Below, one piece after another: positions 33,815 through 42,384 of a DNA stretch of 64,000 bases. The notes below the pieces were generated by a model, which worked only from the letters and a program-made list of their open reading frames with translations, was not told where the DNA came from and searched no databases. Source of the DNA: Streptomyces sp. JJ66 (lineage in GTDB: Bacteria; Actinomycetota; Actinomycetes; Streptomycetales; Streptomycetaceae); contig NZ_JAEVFI010000008.1 of NCBI RefSeq assembly GCF_019303495.1, forward strand, positions 1-64,000. The letters run 5' to 3'. A program made the translations under genes and the position numbers. Numbering within the stretch: the first letter of the stretch is position 1; each line of letters opens with the position of its first letter.

Positions 33815-36001
33815 CTAGCGCACGGCGGCCAGCGGCAACTCCACCGCCATGTGCTCCGGGGGGCCGGGGCGGGCGTAGAACCAGCCCTGCGCCGAGTCGC
33901 AGCCCAGCGCCCGCAGGTGCTCGGCCTGCGCCGCCGTCTCCACACCCTCGACCGTCACCGACAGGTCCAGCACGTGGGCCAGCGAGACGATACCCTCGAC
34001 GATCTTGAGATCGACCGGGTCCGCCGGATGCTGCTGGAGGCCACGGGTGAAGGAACGGTCCAGCTTCAGCGTGCTGGCCGGGAGCCGGCGCAGGCTGGCC
34101 AGGTTGGAGTAGCCGGTGCCGAAGTCGTCCAGCGCGATGCCCACGCCCAGCTCCGCGAGCTGCCGCAGCGGCTTCAGCTCGGCGTCGTCGGCCCGGATCA
34201 TCGCGGACTCGGTCACCTCCAGGCACAGCGAGTGCGGCGGCAGCCCGGCGTTCCGCAGCACCGCCACGGTGTCCGCCACCAGGTCCGGGTGGCTCAGCTG
34301 ACGCGGCGAGAGGTTGACGTTGACGCGCAGCGGGCGGGCGCCGCCGATACCGCGCACCTGCCACTCGCACGCCTGCCGCACCGCCTCCTGCAGCACCCAG
34401 CGGCCCAGCGGCACGATCAGCCCGGTGTGCTCGGCCAGCGGAATGAACCGGTCCGGCCCCAGCACGCCGTGCCGCGGATGATCCCAGCGCACCAGCGCCT
34501 CCGCGCCCTCCACGCTGCCGTCGCTCATCCGCACCAGCGGCTGGTACTCGATGAAGAACTCATGCCCCTCCAGCGCGGCGGGCAGCCGGTTGGTGAGGCT
34601 GTGACGGCTGATGACCCGCGCGTCGGCGTCCGGGTCGGCCAGCTCGTAGCGGTTGCCGCCCTGCGCCTTCGCCCGGTACATGGTGATGTCCGCGCTGCGC
34701 AGCACCTCCGCCGCCGTCCGCTCGCCCGCCGGACCGTCCACGATGCCGATGCTCGCGCGCACCGGCAGCTCGCGGCCGTCCACCAGTACCGGCGTGGACA
34801 GCGCCTCCAGGGCCCGCTCGGCCAGGTCGGTGACGTCTCGCGAGCAGGAAGGGTCGGTGACCAGGGCCACGAACTCGTCACCCCCGATACGGGCGATGAG
34901 CTGGCCGGAACCGTTGACACACCCCTGCAGCCGCTCGGCGACGGCCACCAGCAGCTGGTCGCCCACCGCGTGGCCCAGACTGTCGTTGACCGTCTTGAAG
35001 CCGTCCAGATCCAGGTAGCACAGCCCGAAACGGGTCTCGGCGCCCCGGGCGAGTGCCTGCTCCAGCCGTTCGAAGAACAGGGTGCGGTTGGGCAGGTCGG
35101 TCAGCGCGTCGTGGGTCGCCTCGTACCGCAGCCGCAGGTGCAGCAGGCGGCGCTCGGTGATGTCCTCCATCAGCGCCAGCATGTAGCGCGGGGTGCCGTC
35201 CGGATCGCGGAGCAGCGACACCGTCAGGTGCGTCCACAGCACCGTGCCGTCGGGGCGGTGATAGGGCTTCTCGGTGCGGAAGTGCTCCCGCTCGCCGCGC
35301 ACCAGCTCGTCGTACATGCGCCACACCGACGGGCCGTCGTCCGGGTGCACCCAGCTGGTGACCTTGCGGGCCCGGAGCTGCTGCTCGCAGTCCCCGAACA
35401 TCGTGTACAAGGCCGAGTTCGTCTCCAGCACCGTGCCGTCGAGTGCCGCGATGCCGATGCCGATCGTCGCGCCCTCGAACACCGCGCGGAACCGCGTCTC
35501 GCTCTCGTGCAGCGCCCGCTCGATCTCCGCCTGCGCGGCCAGTGCCGCCCGCGACAGTGACTCCTGCTCCGCCCGCGTGCGCTCCTGCAGGGCCCGCGCG
35601 AAGCCCGCCGCGATCGCGTGCTGCAACCGGGCACAGCGGGCGCGGCCCTCCTCCGGCGGCAGCTCGGAGGGGTCCGCGCAGTACAGCAGCAGGTACGCGT
35701 CGACGACGCCGAGGATCTGCGGCAGCGCCTCGGGCGCCGTGCAGTGCGCGGCGACCAGCGCCGTGCCCACCGCGCGGGCCGGCCCGGGGTCGAAGGGCCG
35801 GGCGTGCAGCGTGGAGCCGAGAAGTTCGGCGAGCGGTACCAGATGCTCCTCGAACTCCGCCCGCGTCATGCACGTCGCCGTGGTCGGGTAGACCGCCCGG
35901 CTCCAGATCGTCGCGAAGCGCCGCAGCCCGTCGGGGTGCGGGCCGGAACCGGCCGGGCGGGGCGAACCCGGCCCGGCCGTATCCTTCGGACCTGTGTTCA
36001 C
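33815..36001 (-). CDS. PAS-GGDEF-EAL cyclic-di-GMP signalling protein
   Basis: A 728-residue cytoplasmic protein: helical N-terminal region (1-~165), PAS/PAC (~170-290, ending YMLALMEDITERRLLH), GGDEF (~295-460) and EAL (~470-725). The GGDEF signature is intact (ARIGGDEFVAL) but the inhibitory RxxD site five residues before it reads GSGQ. EAL residues all look catalytic: EGAEALVRW, NLSPRQL, EVTESA, ALDDFGTGYSN, LDRSF, VEGVET and QGW. It may therefore both make and hydrolyse c-di-GMP, like the Streptomyces RmdA/RmdB proteins. GTG start in a GTGA overlap with the upstream methyltransferase. Confidence 0.94.
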   Translation of the reverse strand: MNTGPKDTAGPGSPRPAGSGPHPDGLRRFATIWSRAVYPTTATCMTRAEFEEHLVPLAELLGSTLHARPFDPGPARAVGTALVAAHCTAPEALPQILGVVDAYLLLYCADPSELPPEEGRARCARLQHAIAAGFARALQERTRAEQESLSRAALAAQAEIERALHESETRFRAVFEGATIGIGIAALDGTVLETNSALYTMFGDCEQQLRARKVTSWVHPDDGPSVWRMYDELVRGEREHFRTEKPYHRPDGTVLWTHLTVSLLRDPDGTPRYMLALMEDITERRLLHLRLRYEATHDALTDLPNRTLFFERLEQALARGAETRFGLCYLDLDGFKTVNDSLGHAVGDQLLVAVAERLQGCVNGSGQLIARIGGDEFVALVTDPSCSRDVTDLAERALEALSTPVLVDGRELPVRASIGIVDGPAGERTAAEVLRSADITMYRAKAQGGNRYELADPDADARVISRHSLTNRLPAALEGHEFFIEYQPLVRMSDGSVEGAEALVRWDHPRHGVLGPDRFIPLAEHTGLIVPLGRWVLQEAVRQACEWQVRGIGGARPLRVNVNLSPRQLSHPDLVADTVAVLRNAGLPPHSLCLEVTESAMIRADDAELKPLRQLAELGVGIALDDFGTGYSNLASLRRLPASTLKLDRSFTRGLQQHPADPVDLKIVEGIVSLAHVLDLSVTVEGVETAAQAEHLRALGCDSAQGWFYARPGPPEHMAVELPLAAVR

Positions 36002-36810
36002 GCTTTGCGTCCCACTCCGCCGAACCCGGTGAACACCACCGGGTCCTCCTGGTCGACTGGGCCGTCCGGACGCCAGTTCGGCATCGAGACCAGGCCGGGC
36101 TCCACCAGCTCGAACCCGTCGAAGAACGCCAGCACCTCGGCGCGCGAGCGCATCAGCAGGCGCGAGCCCACACTGCGGTACACGTCGGAGACCTCCCGCC
36201 CCTGCTCGGTGCTGTGCGGCCCGCCCTCGGTGGAGGCGTGCGTGAGGATCAGCAGCGAACCCGGCGCGAGCCGGTCCCGCAGCGCGGCCAGCGCCTTGCC
36301 GGGCTCCTCCTCGTCCTTGATGAAGTGCAGCAGCGCCACCAGTAGCAGGGCGACGGGACGCTCCAGGTCCAGCAGGCGCTCCACCGGCTCGCTGGCCAGC
36401 AGCGCCTGTGGGTCCCGGAAGTCGGCCGCGACCACGCCGGTGTTCGCGTTGCCTTCCAGTACCGCGCGGCTGTGCGCCACCGCCACCGGGTCGTTGTCCG
36501 CGTACACCACGCGGGCGTCGGGCGCCGCCGCCTGCGCCACCTCGTGCGCGTTGCCGAACGTGGGTATGCCGGAGCCGATGTCGAGGAACTGGGTGATGCC
36601 CTCGTCCACGGCGTAGCGCACGGCGCGGCGCATGAAGGCGCGGTTGGCCTGCATCACCTTGGGCAGCCCGGGGAACACCTCGATCGCCCGGCGCGCGGCC
36701 TCCCGGTCAACCTCGAAGTTGTGGGAGCCGCCCAGGTAGTAGTCGTAGATCCGGGACACGCTCGGCTGAGACAGGTCGATGCCCTGCGGGGCCCAGGAGG
36801 GACGTTCCAT
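35998..36810 (-). CDS. SAM-dependent methyltransferase, DUF574/Methyltransf_19 family
   Basis: A 270-residue protein of an actinobacterial family with a Rossmann methyltransferase fold. Signature phrases are SQPSVSRIYDYYLGGSHNFEVDREAA at the N-terminus, FLDIGSGIPTFGNAHEVAQ (SAM motif I), VVYADNDPVAVAHSRAVL and LLVALLHFIKDEEEP. The methyl acceptor is unknown for the family. ATG at 36810 has GAGGAG upstream. Its stop overlaps the start of the GGDEF-EAL gene, so the two proteins are coupled and may share a pathway. Confidence 0.9.
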   Translation of the reverse strand: MERPSWAPQGIDLSQPSVSRIYDYYLGGSHNFEVDREAARRAIEVFPGLPKVMQANRAFMRRAVRYAVDEGITQFLDIGSGIPTFGNAHEVAQAAAPDARVVYADNDPVAVAHSRAVLEGNANTGVVAADFRDPQALLASEPVERLLDLERPVALLLVALLHFIKDEEEPGKALAALRDRLAPGSLLILTHASTEGGPHSTEQGREVSDVYRSVGSRLLMRSRAEVLAFFDGFELVEPGLVSMPNWRPDGPVDQEDPVVFTGFGGVGRKA

Positions 36811-37003
36811 CAAAGACTCCTCATCACGGTGCACGATCGTCGGCGTATTGACGTTCGAGGGATGAGGCTACTGACCTGAGGTGCGTGGGAGTAAGGAAAC
36901 GGAGACTCAATCTCCCGATACTGTCCTAATGTTGAGGGTTATGCCCGGTTCGTGGGGGCGGAATCCTCAGCCGGTGCGCCGACCTCCGGCCTCCTGAGCG
37001 CCT

Positions 37004-37028
37004 GTTTCCCGCCCCGGTGCGCGGGTAC
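37004..37028 (+). promoter_or_regulatory. SigB-type stress promoter before the chaB-like gene
   Basis: GTTT (37004-37007), 15 bases, GGGTAC (37023-37028): an exact match to the streptomycete SigB-type consensus GNNT-N14-16-GGGTAC/T. The predicted start leaves a short leader containing the ribosome site. Confidence 0.65.
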
Positions 37029-37061
37029 CCGCCGTTCGAACACCACGGGAGGTGAGCATCC

Positions 37062-37463
37062 GTGCCCGGACGCCAGGAACTGCCCTCGACCCTGCGCCGT
37101 TCCCCGCAGGGCGCGCAGCGCACGTGGGTCAAGGCACACGACTCGGCCGTCGAGACTTACGGCGAGGGCGAACGCGCGCACCGCGTCGCGTTCAGCGCCC
37201 TCAAGCACAGCTACGAGAAGGTAGGCGACCACTGGGAGCGCAAGGAGGGCGGCCGCAGGGGCCCCTCCGACCCCAGGGCCGCGCGGCCCCGCCAGCAGGG
37301 CGGGCGCAGCGGTCAGGGCGTTGACGAGAGCGCGAGCAAGCGGCATCTGTACGAGATCGCCCAGCGGCTCGACATCCCCGGCCGCTCAGCCATGACGAAG
37401 GGTGAGCTGCTGAGCGCGATCCGCAAGGCGAACCGCTCAGTCACGCGCAAGGCGCGGGAATAG
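37062..37463 (+). CDS. ChaB family protein with C-terminal Rho-N-like domain
   Basis: A 133-residue basic protein. Residues ~4-65 match ChaB (PSTLRRSPQGAQRTWVKAHDSAVETYGEGERAHRVAFSALKHSYEK split over helices, ending WERKEGG); a Gly/Arg-rich linker leads to a Rho N-terminal-like segment (KRHLYEIAQRLDIPGRSAMTKGELLSAIRKAN). Proteins of this make-up accompany osmotic and oxidative stress responses in Streptomyces but have no known activity. GTG with GGGAGG upstream. A SigB-type promoter precedes it, consistent with stress control. Confidence 0.9.
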   Translation: MPGRQELPSTLRRSPQGAQRTWVKAHDSAVETYGEGERAHRVAFSALKHSYEKVGDHWERKEGGRRGPSDPRAARPRQQGGRSGQGVDESASKRHLYEIAQRLDIPGRSAMTKGELLSAIRKANRSVTRKARE

Positions 37464-37813
37464 CTCAGCCCGACCGTCCCACGCTCCGCCGCGCCTCTCC
37501 TCTCTGTGCCAGCCAGCGAGGTCTGGCCGTGCGGCGAGGCCGGAGGCGACACGCAGCCCACGGCCACCCGGCTGGGTACGCTGTGCCCAGCGGCCGGACT
37601 GCCGTGCGTCGGCAGCGCGGACCGTCTGGGGCGGGGCCTCGGCCGGGTAGCCGCGCGAGGCACGGGACAGGCCAGCCGGACCGCCGAACCCCCTGGCCCG
37701 CCGCAGCTCGCGCACTGGCGCCACGAAGTGGCTTCTTGCGCCGTCCGAGCCCCGCCACGGGAGCGAGGGGATGTTCATGTGTAGGTTCCCGGCCGGGGGA
37801 TCACTCGCCGGGT
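37464..37813. other. Intergenic region after the chaB-like gene
   Basis: 350 bases without a gene that I can support. It contains a weak hairpin, GCTGGG-(9)-CCCAGC at 37571-37591, that may end the chaB transcript. I found no promoter I would defend for the next gene. Confidence 0.4.
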
Positions 37814-38059
37814 ATGAACGACAAGAACGTCTTGCCGCCGGACCCTGCCGACCGGGAGCCGAAGCGCTCTGTGGGCCGCCCGTCCGGGAGCGGGGTGCCG
37901 CCGGGCGAAACGCCGCCCGCTGAGGGCTCCACCCTGGATGCCGGGCCCGAGGAGACCTACAACCCGACCACGGGCTGGGCCCGTGGTCCGCTGATCGTGA
38001 TCGCGCTCATCGTCGTCGTCTTCGTGGGCTACTTCGTCGCCCGCCTCTTTGCGACCTGA
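37814..38059 (+). CDS. DUF6480 family small membrane protein
   Basis: An 81-residue protein that is soluble and Pro/Gly-rich for the first ~55 residues (SGVPPGETPPAEGST is the family phrase) and ends in a single hydrophobic helix (GPLIVIALIVVVFVGYFVARLF). Topology suggests a C-terminally anchored protein with the acidic N-terminus in the cytoplasm. The ATG at 37814 has no strong ribosome site; the frame is open further upstream but that part lacks family similarity. Function unknown; family members often sit among stress genes as here. Confidence 0.75.
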   Translation: MNDKNVLPPDPADREPKRSVGRPSGSGVPPGETPPAEGSTLDAGPEETYNPTTGWARGPLIVIALIVVVFVGYFVARLFAT

Positions 38060-38113
38060 GCCGTTCGAGCCGTCCCCGGTGCCTCCAGCGTTCCCAGGCC
38101 CCGGGTGGTGCTC

Positions 38114-39199
38114 CTACTCGCGGCCCTTGACCGAAGTGGCGAACTCGCGCAGGCGGCCGCCCGCGCGGTGCGGACGCAACGGCGGCGTGGGCAGACCCGC
38201 GCCCGCGCGCAGCGCGCGGAGGAACTCGGCGAGGATCTGGGGGCCGGAGCGGCGCGGGGCCCAGTCCAGCTCCTCGCGGGCCCGCGAGGTGTCCATCAAC
38301 GGCAGCCGCAGGAACGCGTCGAAGAGGTACGGCGACGCGGGTACCGCCCGCAGGCGCCAGGCCGCCCAGAGCGCGCCGCGCAGCGGGGCCGGGGGAAGCC
38401 GCACCGGGCGGGCGCCCAGCACATCCCCCAGCACCCGGGCGTCGATCGGCGGTTCGGCGGCCAGGTTGAACGCGCCGGAGACGTCCCGCAGCACCGCGCG
38501 GGTGAACGCGGTCGCCGCGTCGTCGGTGTGCAGCACCTGGAACCGCATCCCGGGCACGTCCGGCAGCACCGGCACCACACCGGGCCGCACCAGACGGTGG
38601 GGCAGGAACGGACCCATGAACAGGCGCCGCTGCTCCATCGCGGAGCTCTCCTTGAACATGAACGCGGGCCGCATGCGTGTCACCCGGATGCCGGGGTGCT
38701 CGCGTTCGAAGGCGTCGAGCAGGCGCTCCACGTACGCCTTCTCGCGGGTGTACGCGGCCTGGGGCCAGCCGTGCGTGGGCCAGGACTCGTCCGCCCGCTC
38801 GGCCTTGCCGGGGTCCGGCCAGGGCGAGTACGCGCCCACCGACGAGGAGTACACCAGCGCCGGGACGCCCGCCGTGGCCATCGCGCGCAGCACCCGCTCG
38901 GTGCCGACGACGTTGGTGCGCCAGGTGGTGGCGGGGGAGTGGGTGGGCTGGATCAGCCAGGCGAGGTGGATGACGGCGTCCGCGCCCTGGAGCAGCCCGG
39001 TCAGCCCGGCCTCGGCGTCCTCCGTACCGAGGTCCACGCTCGCCCACCGCACCTTGCTCGGCGTCCACTGCGGAACGCGCCGCGCCAGGCCCAGCACCGA
39101 GGCCACACCCGGTTCGGCCGCGAGGGCGCCGAGCACGCTCGTGCCGACGTTGCCGCTTGCGCCGGTCACCACCACCCGCAGTCCGTCGCTGTCGCTCAC
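38114..39199 (-). CDS. NAD-dependent epimerase/dehydratase (extended SDR)
   Basis: A 361-residue extended short-chain dehydrogenase. Nucleotide-binding GASGNVGTSVLGAL is at residues ~12-25, the NVVGTERVLRAM helix follows, the catalytic motif is Y(T)REK (AYTREKAY, i.e. YxxxK), and PAFMFKESSAMEQRR is the substrate region. HTDDAATAFTRAVL is typical of this family. The GTG at 39199 has GGGGG 5 bases upstream; the open frame continues to 39406 without support. Substrate unknown. It is divergent from the DUF6343 gene. Confidence 0.88.
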   Translation of the reverse strand: MSDSDGLRVVVTGASGNVGTSVLGALAAEPGVASVLGLARRVPQWTPSKVRWASVDLGTEDAEAGLTGLLQGADAVIHLAWLIQPTHSPATTWRTNVVGTERVLRAMATAGVPALVYSSSVGAYSPWPDPGKAERADESWPTHGWPQAAYTREKAYVERLLDAFEREHPGIRVTRMRPAFMFKESSAMEQRRLFMGPFLPHRLVRPGVVPVLPDVPGMRFQVLHTDDAATAFTRAVLRDVSGAFNLAAEPPIDARVLGDVLGARPVRLPPAPLRGALWAAWRLRAVPASPYLFDAFLRLPLMDTSRAREELDWAPRRSGPQILAEFLRALRAGAGLPTPPLRPHRAGGRLREFATSVKGRE

Positions 39200-39303
39200 C
39201 GGGACCCCCTTTCGTTCACCGTCACCGGCCGCACGTCCGGAAGACGCGGCGAGTACCCCGCACCGGGTGGCCGGAAACGGCGCGGCCCGGCCGGATGAAC
39301 TCT

Positions 39304-39329
39304 GTTTTCCGGTACGGGCGCGCGGGTAC
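39304..39329 (+). promoter_or_regulatory. SigB-type stress promoter before the DUF6343 gene
   Basis: GTTT (39304-39307), 16 bases, GGGTAC (39324-39329), with the ATG only 11 bases downstream of the -10. The transcript would be nearly leaderless, which explains the lack of a ribosome site. Confidence 0.65.
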
Positions 39330-39339
39330 ACGGCGCGCC

Positions 39340-39681
39340 ATGCAGCAGCCTGACCCCTCCCGCGACCCGGACGCCGAGCGTGCGGGGCTGCTCGGCCGCG
39401 TCTCACCCCGCACCGGGAGGGAACCGGCGCGCGCCCACAGCGCCCTGCGGCTGCGCTGGCTGCTGAGCCTGCTGTTCACACCGCTGTTCATCGCCGGGGC
39501 GGTGCTGTTCTGGGCCTGGTCGGCGGCGTCCGGACCGATGGACGTGCCCACCGACACCTCCCTGCGGGTGCTTGCCGGGATCTTCACCTTCCTGGCCGTG
39601 TTCGCGTTCGCGGACCTGCTGGTGGTACAAGGCCGCCTGCACCGCGCCAGGCAGCGCGCCCGCCGCCGCGCCGGGCACTGA
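39340..39681 (+). CDS. DUF6343 family small membrane protein
   Basis: A 113-residue protein with a soluble N-terminus (RTGREPARAHSALRLR), two hydrophobic helices (~residues 45-65, FTPLFIAGAVLFWAWSA; ~80-100, GIFTFLAVFAFADLLVV) and an Arg-rich tail (RLHRARQRARRRAG). The RTG-EP-x-ARSALRLR phrase is diagnostic of DUF6343 in Streptomyces. Function unknown. The start is chosen from the SigB-type promoter just upstream; the open frame extends further back but without a ribosome site. Confidence 0.8.
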   Translation: MQQPDPSRDPDAERAGLLGRVSPRTGREPARAHSALRLRWLLSLLFTPLFIAGAVLFWAWSAASGPMDVPTDTSLRVLAGIFTFLAVFAFADLLVVQGRLHRARQRARRRAGH

Positions 39682-39834
39682 CGCGCCGCACCCTGAACCC
39701 CGGGCCTGTCCGTCCGGTCCGCCCACCACGCCCCGCCCCGCCGGGAGTCTTCACCCCGGGTGCACAACCGCCGTGCCCGCCGACCGCGCTGCCCGCCCCG
39801 CCGCGCTGGCTGCCCGTCGTCCCTGAGCGATGAG

Positions 39835-39859
39835 GCGTGAAGCCACCCAGCCCGGGTAC
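39835..39859 (+). promoter_or_regulatory. SigB-type stress promoter before the SRPBCC gene
   Basis: GCGT (39835-39838), 15 bases, GGGTAC (39854-39859); the leader of about 35 bases contains AGGAGG. Confidence 0.6.
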
Positions 39860-39902
39860 GCGGCAGGCCGTGCCACGCAACACCAGCGACTCAGGAGGTG
39901 CC

Positions 39903-40349
39903 ATGTCGCACATCGAGGAATCCATCGAGCTCGACGTTCCCGTGTCCACGGCCTACAACCAGTGGACACAGTTCACGGACTTCCCCCACTTCATGGAAGG
40001 AGTCGAGCGCGTCGACCAGGTGACCGACACCTCCACCCACTGGGTGACGAAGATCGCCGGGGTGGAGCGGGAGTTCGACGCGGACATCACTGAGCAGATC
40101 CCCGACGAGCGGATCGCGTGGACCAGCCGCAACGGTCCCAAGCAGGCCGGAGTCGTGACCTTCCACCACCTGACGCCGGGCCGTTCCAAGGTGATGCTGC
40201 AACTGGAGTACGCACCGGAGTACTTCACCGAGGCGGTCGGCGACGCGCTCGGCTTGGTCAAGCGCAAGGCAGCCGGTGACCTGGAGCGGTTCAAGAAGTT
40301 CATCGAGAGCCGGGGCACGGAGACCGGCGCCTGGCGCGGCGAGGTCTGA
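39903..40349 (+). CDS. SRPBCC family protein (polyketide cyclase/dehydrase-like)
   Basis: A 148-residue START-like helix-grip protein. IEESIELDVPVSTAYNQWTQFTDFPHFMEGVERV is the usual N-terminal strand-helix of SRPBCC proteins, and KAAGDLERFKKFIESRG is the long C-terminal helix. These proteins bind hydrophobic ligands; this group is common in Streptomyces stress loci and has no assigned substrate. ATG with AGGAGG 5 bases upstream. A SigB-type promoter lies before it and a very strong terminator after it, so it is monocistronic. Confidence 0.9.
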   Translation: MSHIEESIELDVPVSTAYNQWTQFTDFPHFMEGVERVDQVTDTSTHWVTKIAGVEREFDADITEQIPDERIAWTSRNGPKQAGVVTFHHLTPGRSKVMLQLEYAPEYFTEAVGDALGLVKRKAAGDLERFKKFIESRGTETGAWRGEV

Positions 40350-40388
40350 TCCACACCGGGCCGCCCCCGGCGAACCCGGCCACGCGCA

Positions 40389-40422
40389 GCAGCCCCCGGC
40401 ACCAGGACGTGCCGGGGGCTGC
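40389..40422. terminator. Strong intrinsic terminator after the SRPBCC gene
   Basis: A perfect 14-bp stem (GCAGCCCCCGGCAC and its complement) with a 6-base loop CAGGAC. Confidence 0.8.
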
Positions 40423-40501
40423 GCGCTGCCGGACCGCCGCGGCCACGGGGAGCCGGGGGCCACGCCTGCCCCGCGGTCGGCGCGCGTCCGGAGGGCACGG
40501 T

Positions 40502-40526
40502 GTTATTCCGCCCTGGTCAGGGGTAC
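40502..40526 (+). promoter_or_regulatory. Near-consensus SigB-type promoter before the DUF5709-like gene
   Basis: GTTA (40502-40505), 15 bases, GGGTAC (40521-40526). The -35 misses the T at the last position, so this is weaker than the three sites above. Confidence 0.45.
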
Positions 40527-40574
40527 GCGAGCGGCGGCGAACCGTGATCGTGCAGGAGACAGAAGGAGGCCGTC

Positions 40575-41021
40575 ATGACGGAACCGAACCCGGAGAGCAA
40601 CGACCCCGGCAGGAACCCCGAGGACGAGGGCATCCCCGACCTGCAGGACGGGTGGCCCAAGGCGCAGCAGGCCGAGGACCCGCAGCAGATGCCGGTTCCC
40701 GGCGACCGCCCGGTGGCGGCCGAAAGCCACGGCACCACGCCCAGTGAGCAGCGCGAGGGCGAGTCGCTGGACGCCCGGCTCGCGCAGGAGGAACCGGACG
40801 TGGACGAGGAGACCGGCGCGGCCGGTACGCCGGACCCGGAGGCGGGCCAGATCAGCGACGAGCGGCTGCCCGGCACCCCGTCCGGTGACCACCTCGTCGG
40901 CCACGAGTCCCCAGCGGCCGGGCTGCCCGCCGAGGAGCGCGCCCTGCACATCGAGAGCATGGACGAGGCCGACGCACCACCCTCGGACCCGGAGGAGAAT
41001 CCGGCGGACGAGCAGCGGTGA
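40575..41021 (+). CDS. Acidic low-complexity protein, DUF5709-like
   Basis: A 148-residue, strongly acidic protein rich in Glu, Asp, Pro and Gly with no membrane helix. The phrase ESLDARLAQEEPDVDEE and the C-terminal AAGLPAEERALHIESMDEAD resemble DUF5709, a Streptomyces family found among osmotic-stress genes; the assignment is moderate because low-complexity composition makes matches easy. AAGGAGG precedes the ATG. It converges on the Rpf-LysM-M23 gene with a 25-base gap. Confidence 0.7.
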   Translation: MTEPNPESNDPGRNPEDEGIPDLQDGWPKAQQAEDPQQMPVPGDRPVAAESHGTTPSEQREGESLDARLAQEEPDVDEETGAAGTPDPEAGQISDERLPGTPSGDHLVGHESPAAGLPAEERALHIESMDEADAPPSDPEENPADEQR

Positions 41022-41046
41022 GCGCCCGCCGGGGGCACCGGCGTCC

Positions 41047-42384
41047 TCAGATGGTCACGCCGTTTGCCCGCAGGTAGGCGAGCGGGTTGATGTCCGAGCC
41101 GTAGCCGGGCCCCGTGCGGATCTCGAAGTGCAGGTGCGGACCGGTGGAATTCCCGGTGTTGCCGGAGCGCCCGAGCGTTTTCCCGGCGCCCACCTGCTGC
41201 CCGGCCCGCACGGAGATCGCCGAGAGGTGGGCGTACTGGCTGTAGCGCCCGTCGTGGTGCCGGAGCACCACCTGGTAACCGTAGGAACCCGCCCAGCCCG
41301 CCGAGACGACGGTGGCACCGGTAACGGCCCTGACGGAGGTGCCCGTCGGCAGGGGGAAGTCCACGCCGGTGTGGTAGCCGGAGGACCACGAGCTGCCGCT
41401 CACCCGGTAGGCGGTGCCGGCGGAGGCGCCGGGCACGGGCGCGGAGAACGCCGGGGTGGAGGGGCGCTGGGCGGCCCGGTTCCCCGCCGAGGCGGACCGC
41501 TCGGGCTTCGGTTCGGGCTTCGCCTCCTGCTTCGGTTCGGGCTTCGGTTCGGGTTTCGGCTCGGGGTTCGCCTTGGATTCTGGGGCCGGTGGCGTCGCCT
41601 CGGACTGCTTGGGCTGCTCGCCGCTGTGGGCCTTCTCCGCCTTCTCCGCCTTCTCCGCCGTCTCCCGCGGTGCCTTCGGACGCGTGCGCTCCGGTGCCTT
41701 CTGCGGCGTCCGGGCGGGTGGACCGGCAGCGGTCAGGCGCAGCTGCTGACCGGGGAAGATCAGGTGCGGGTCATCGCCGATCGTGGCGCGGTTGCGCTCG
41801 TACAGCGCGGGCCAGCCGCCGGTGACGTCGTGTTCCTGTGCGATCGTGGACAGGCTCTCGCCGGGGACGACGTCATGGGTGGCGTTGCCGCGCTGGTGCT
41901 CCTGCCCGTGGGGGCCGTTGTCCGCGGCGGGCCGCTGCCGTGGTACGGCGGCCGGGCGGGCGACGGTGCGGGTCGCGGAGTCGCGGGCGGCGCGCGGCTC
42001 GGCGGCGTCGCGGGTGAGACCGGCGCGGGGACCGCACTGGGGCCAGGCCCCGGGCCCCTGTCCGGCAAGAACCTTCTCGGCCACCGCTATCTGTTCGGCC
42101 GGTGACGCCTGGTCAGCCCGCACGGCGTAGGACCCGCCGCCGTACTCTTCCCAGGTGGACTGCTTGAACTGCAGCCCGCCGAAATATCCGTTGCCGGTGT
42201 TGACGTGCCACCGGCCGCTGCTCTCGCAGGCGGCGACCTTCTCCCAGGTGTCCACCGGGGCGGCCTGCGCGTGGCTGACGCCGATGAGCGGCAGCGCGAT
42301 ACCCGCGCCGGAGGCCGTCATCGTCAGCGAGGCGCGGGAGGCCCGGCTGGGTCGGTAACGGCGGTGACGTCCACGGGGGGCCAT
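41047..42384 (-). CDS. Secreted Rpf-LysM-M23 peptidoglycan hydrolase
   Basis: A 445-residue exported cell-wall enzyme. A twin-Arg-like signal region (1-~45, ending SHAQA) precedes a resuscitation-promoting-factor transglycosylase domain (VDTWEKVAACESSGRWHVNTGNGYFGGLQ, with the catalytic Glu in ACESSG, ~45-120), a LysM repeat (THDVVPGESLSTIAQEH..., ~170-220), a 90-residue Lys/Glu/Pro linker made of KAE and PKPE repeats, and an M23 endopeptidase (GYHTGVDFPLPTGTSV, HLHFEI, ~330-440; zinc ligands HxxxD and HxH visible). It should cut both glycan and peptide. Architecture resembles Streptomyces RpfD. ATG at 42384 with GGGAGG upstream. Confidence 0.93.
   Translation of the reverse strand: MAPRGRHRRYRPSRASRASLTMTASGAGIALPLIGVSHAQAAPVDTWEKVAACESSGRWHVNTGNGYFGGLQFKQSTWEEYGGGSYAVRADQASPAEQIAVAEKVLAGQGPGAWPQCGPRAGLTRDAAEPRAARDSATRTVARPAAVPRQRPAADNGPHGQEHQRGNATHDVVPGESLSTIAQEHDVTGGWPALYERNRATIGDDPHLIFPGQQLRLTAAGPPARTPQKAPERTRPKAPRETAEKAEKAEKAHSGEQPKQSEATPPAPESKANPEPKPEPKPEPKQEAKPEPKPERSASAGNRAAQRPSTPAFSAPVPGASAGTAYRVSGSSWSSGYHTGVDFPLPTGTSVRAVTGATVVSAGWAGSYGYQVVLRHHDGRYSQYAHLSAISVRAGQQVGAGKTLGRSGNTGNSTGPHLHFEIRTGPGYGSDINPLAYLRANGVTI
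41631..41657. repeat. Three 9-bp repeats inside the Rpf-M23 linker
   Basis: CCTTCTCCG occurs three times in tandem, encoding KAE-KAE-KAE on the minus strand. Neighbouring 41512-41572 carries a looser TTCGGTTCGGGC repeat encoding PKPEPKPE. Both vary easily in copy number and only alter linker length. Confidence 0.8.

Noticed and set aside
37740..37814. A SigB-type promoter for the DUF6480 gene
   Set aside because: GTGT and GGGGAT occur but spacing (13) and the -10 do not match the consensus well, and a second GGGTAT overlaps the start codon.
41470..41662. Short tandem repeats that could suggest a CRISPR or VNTR element
   Set aside because: They lie in frame inside a coding gene and encode a Lys/Glu/Pro linker; units are 9-12 bases with no spacers.
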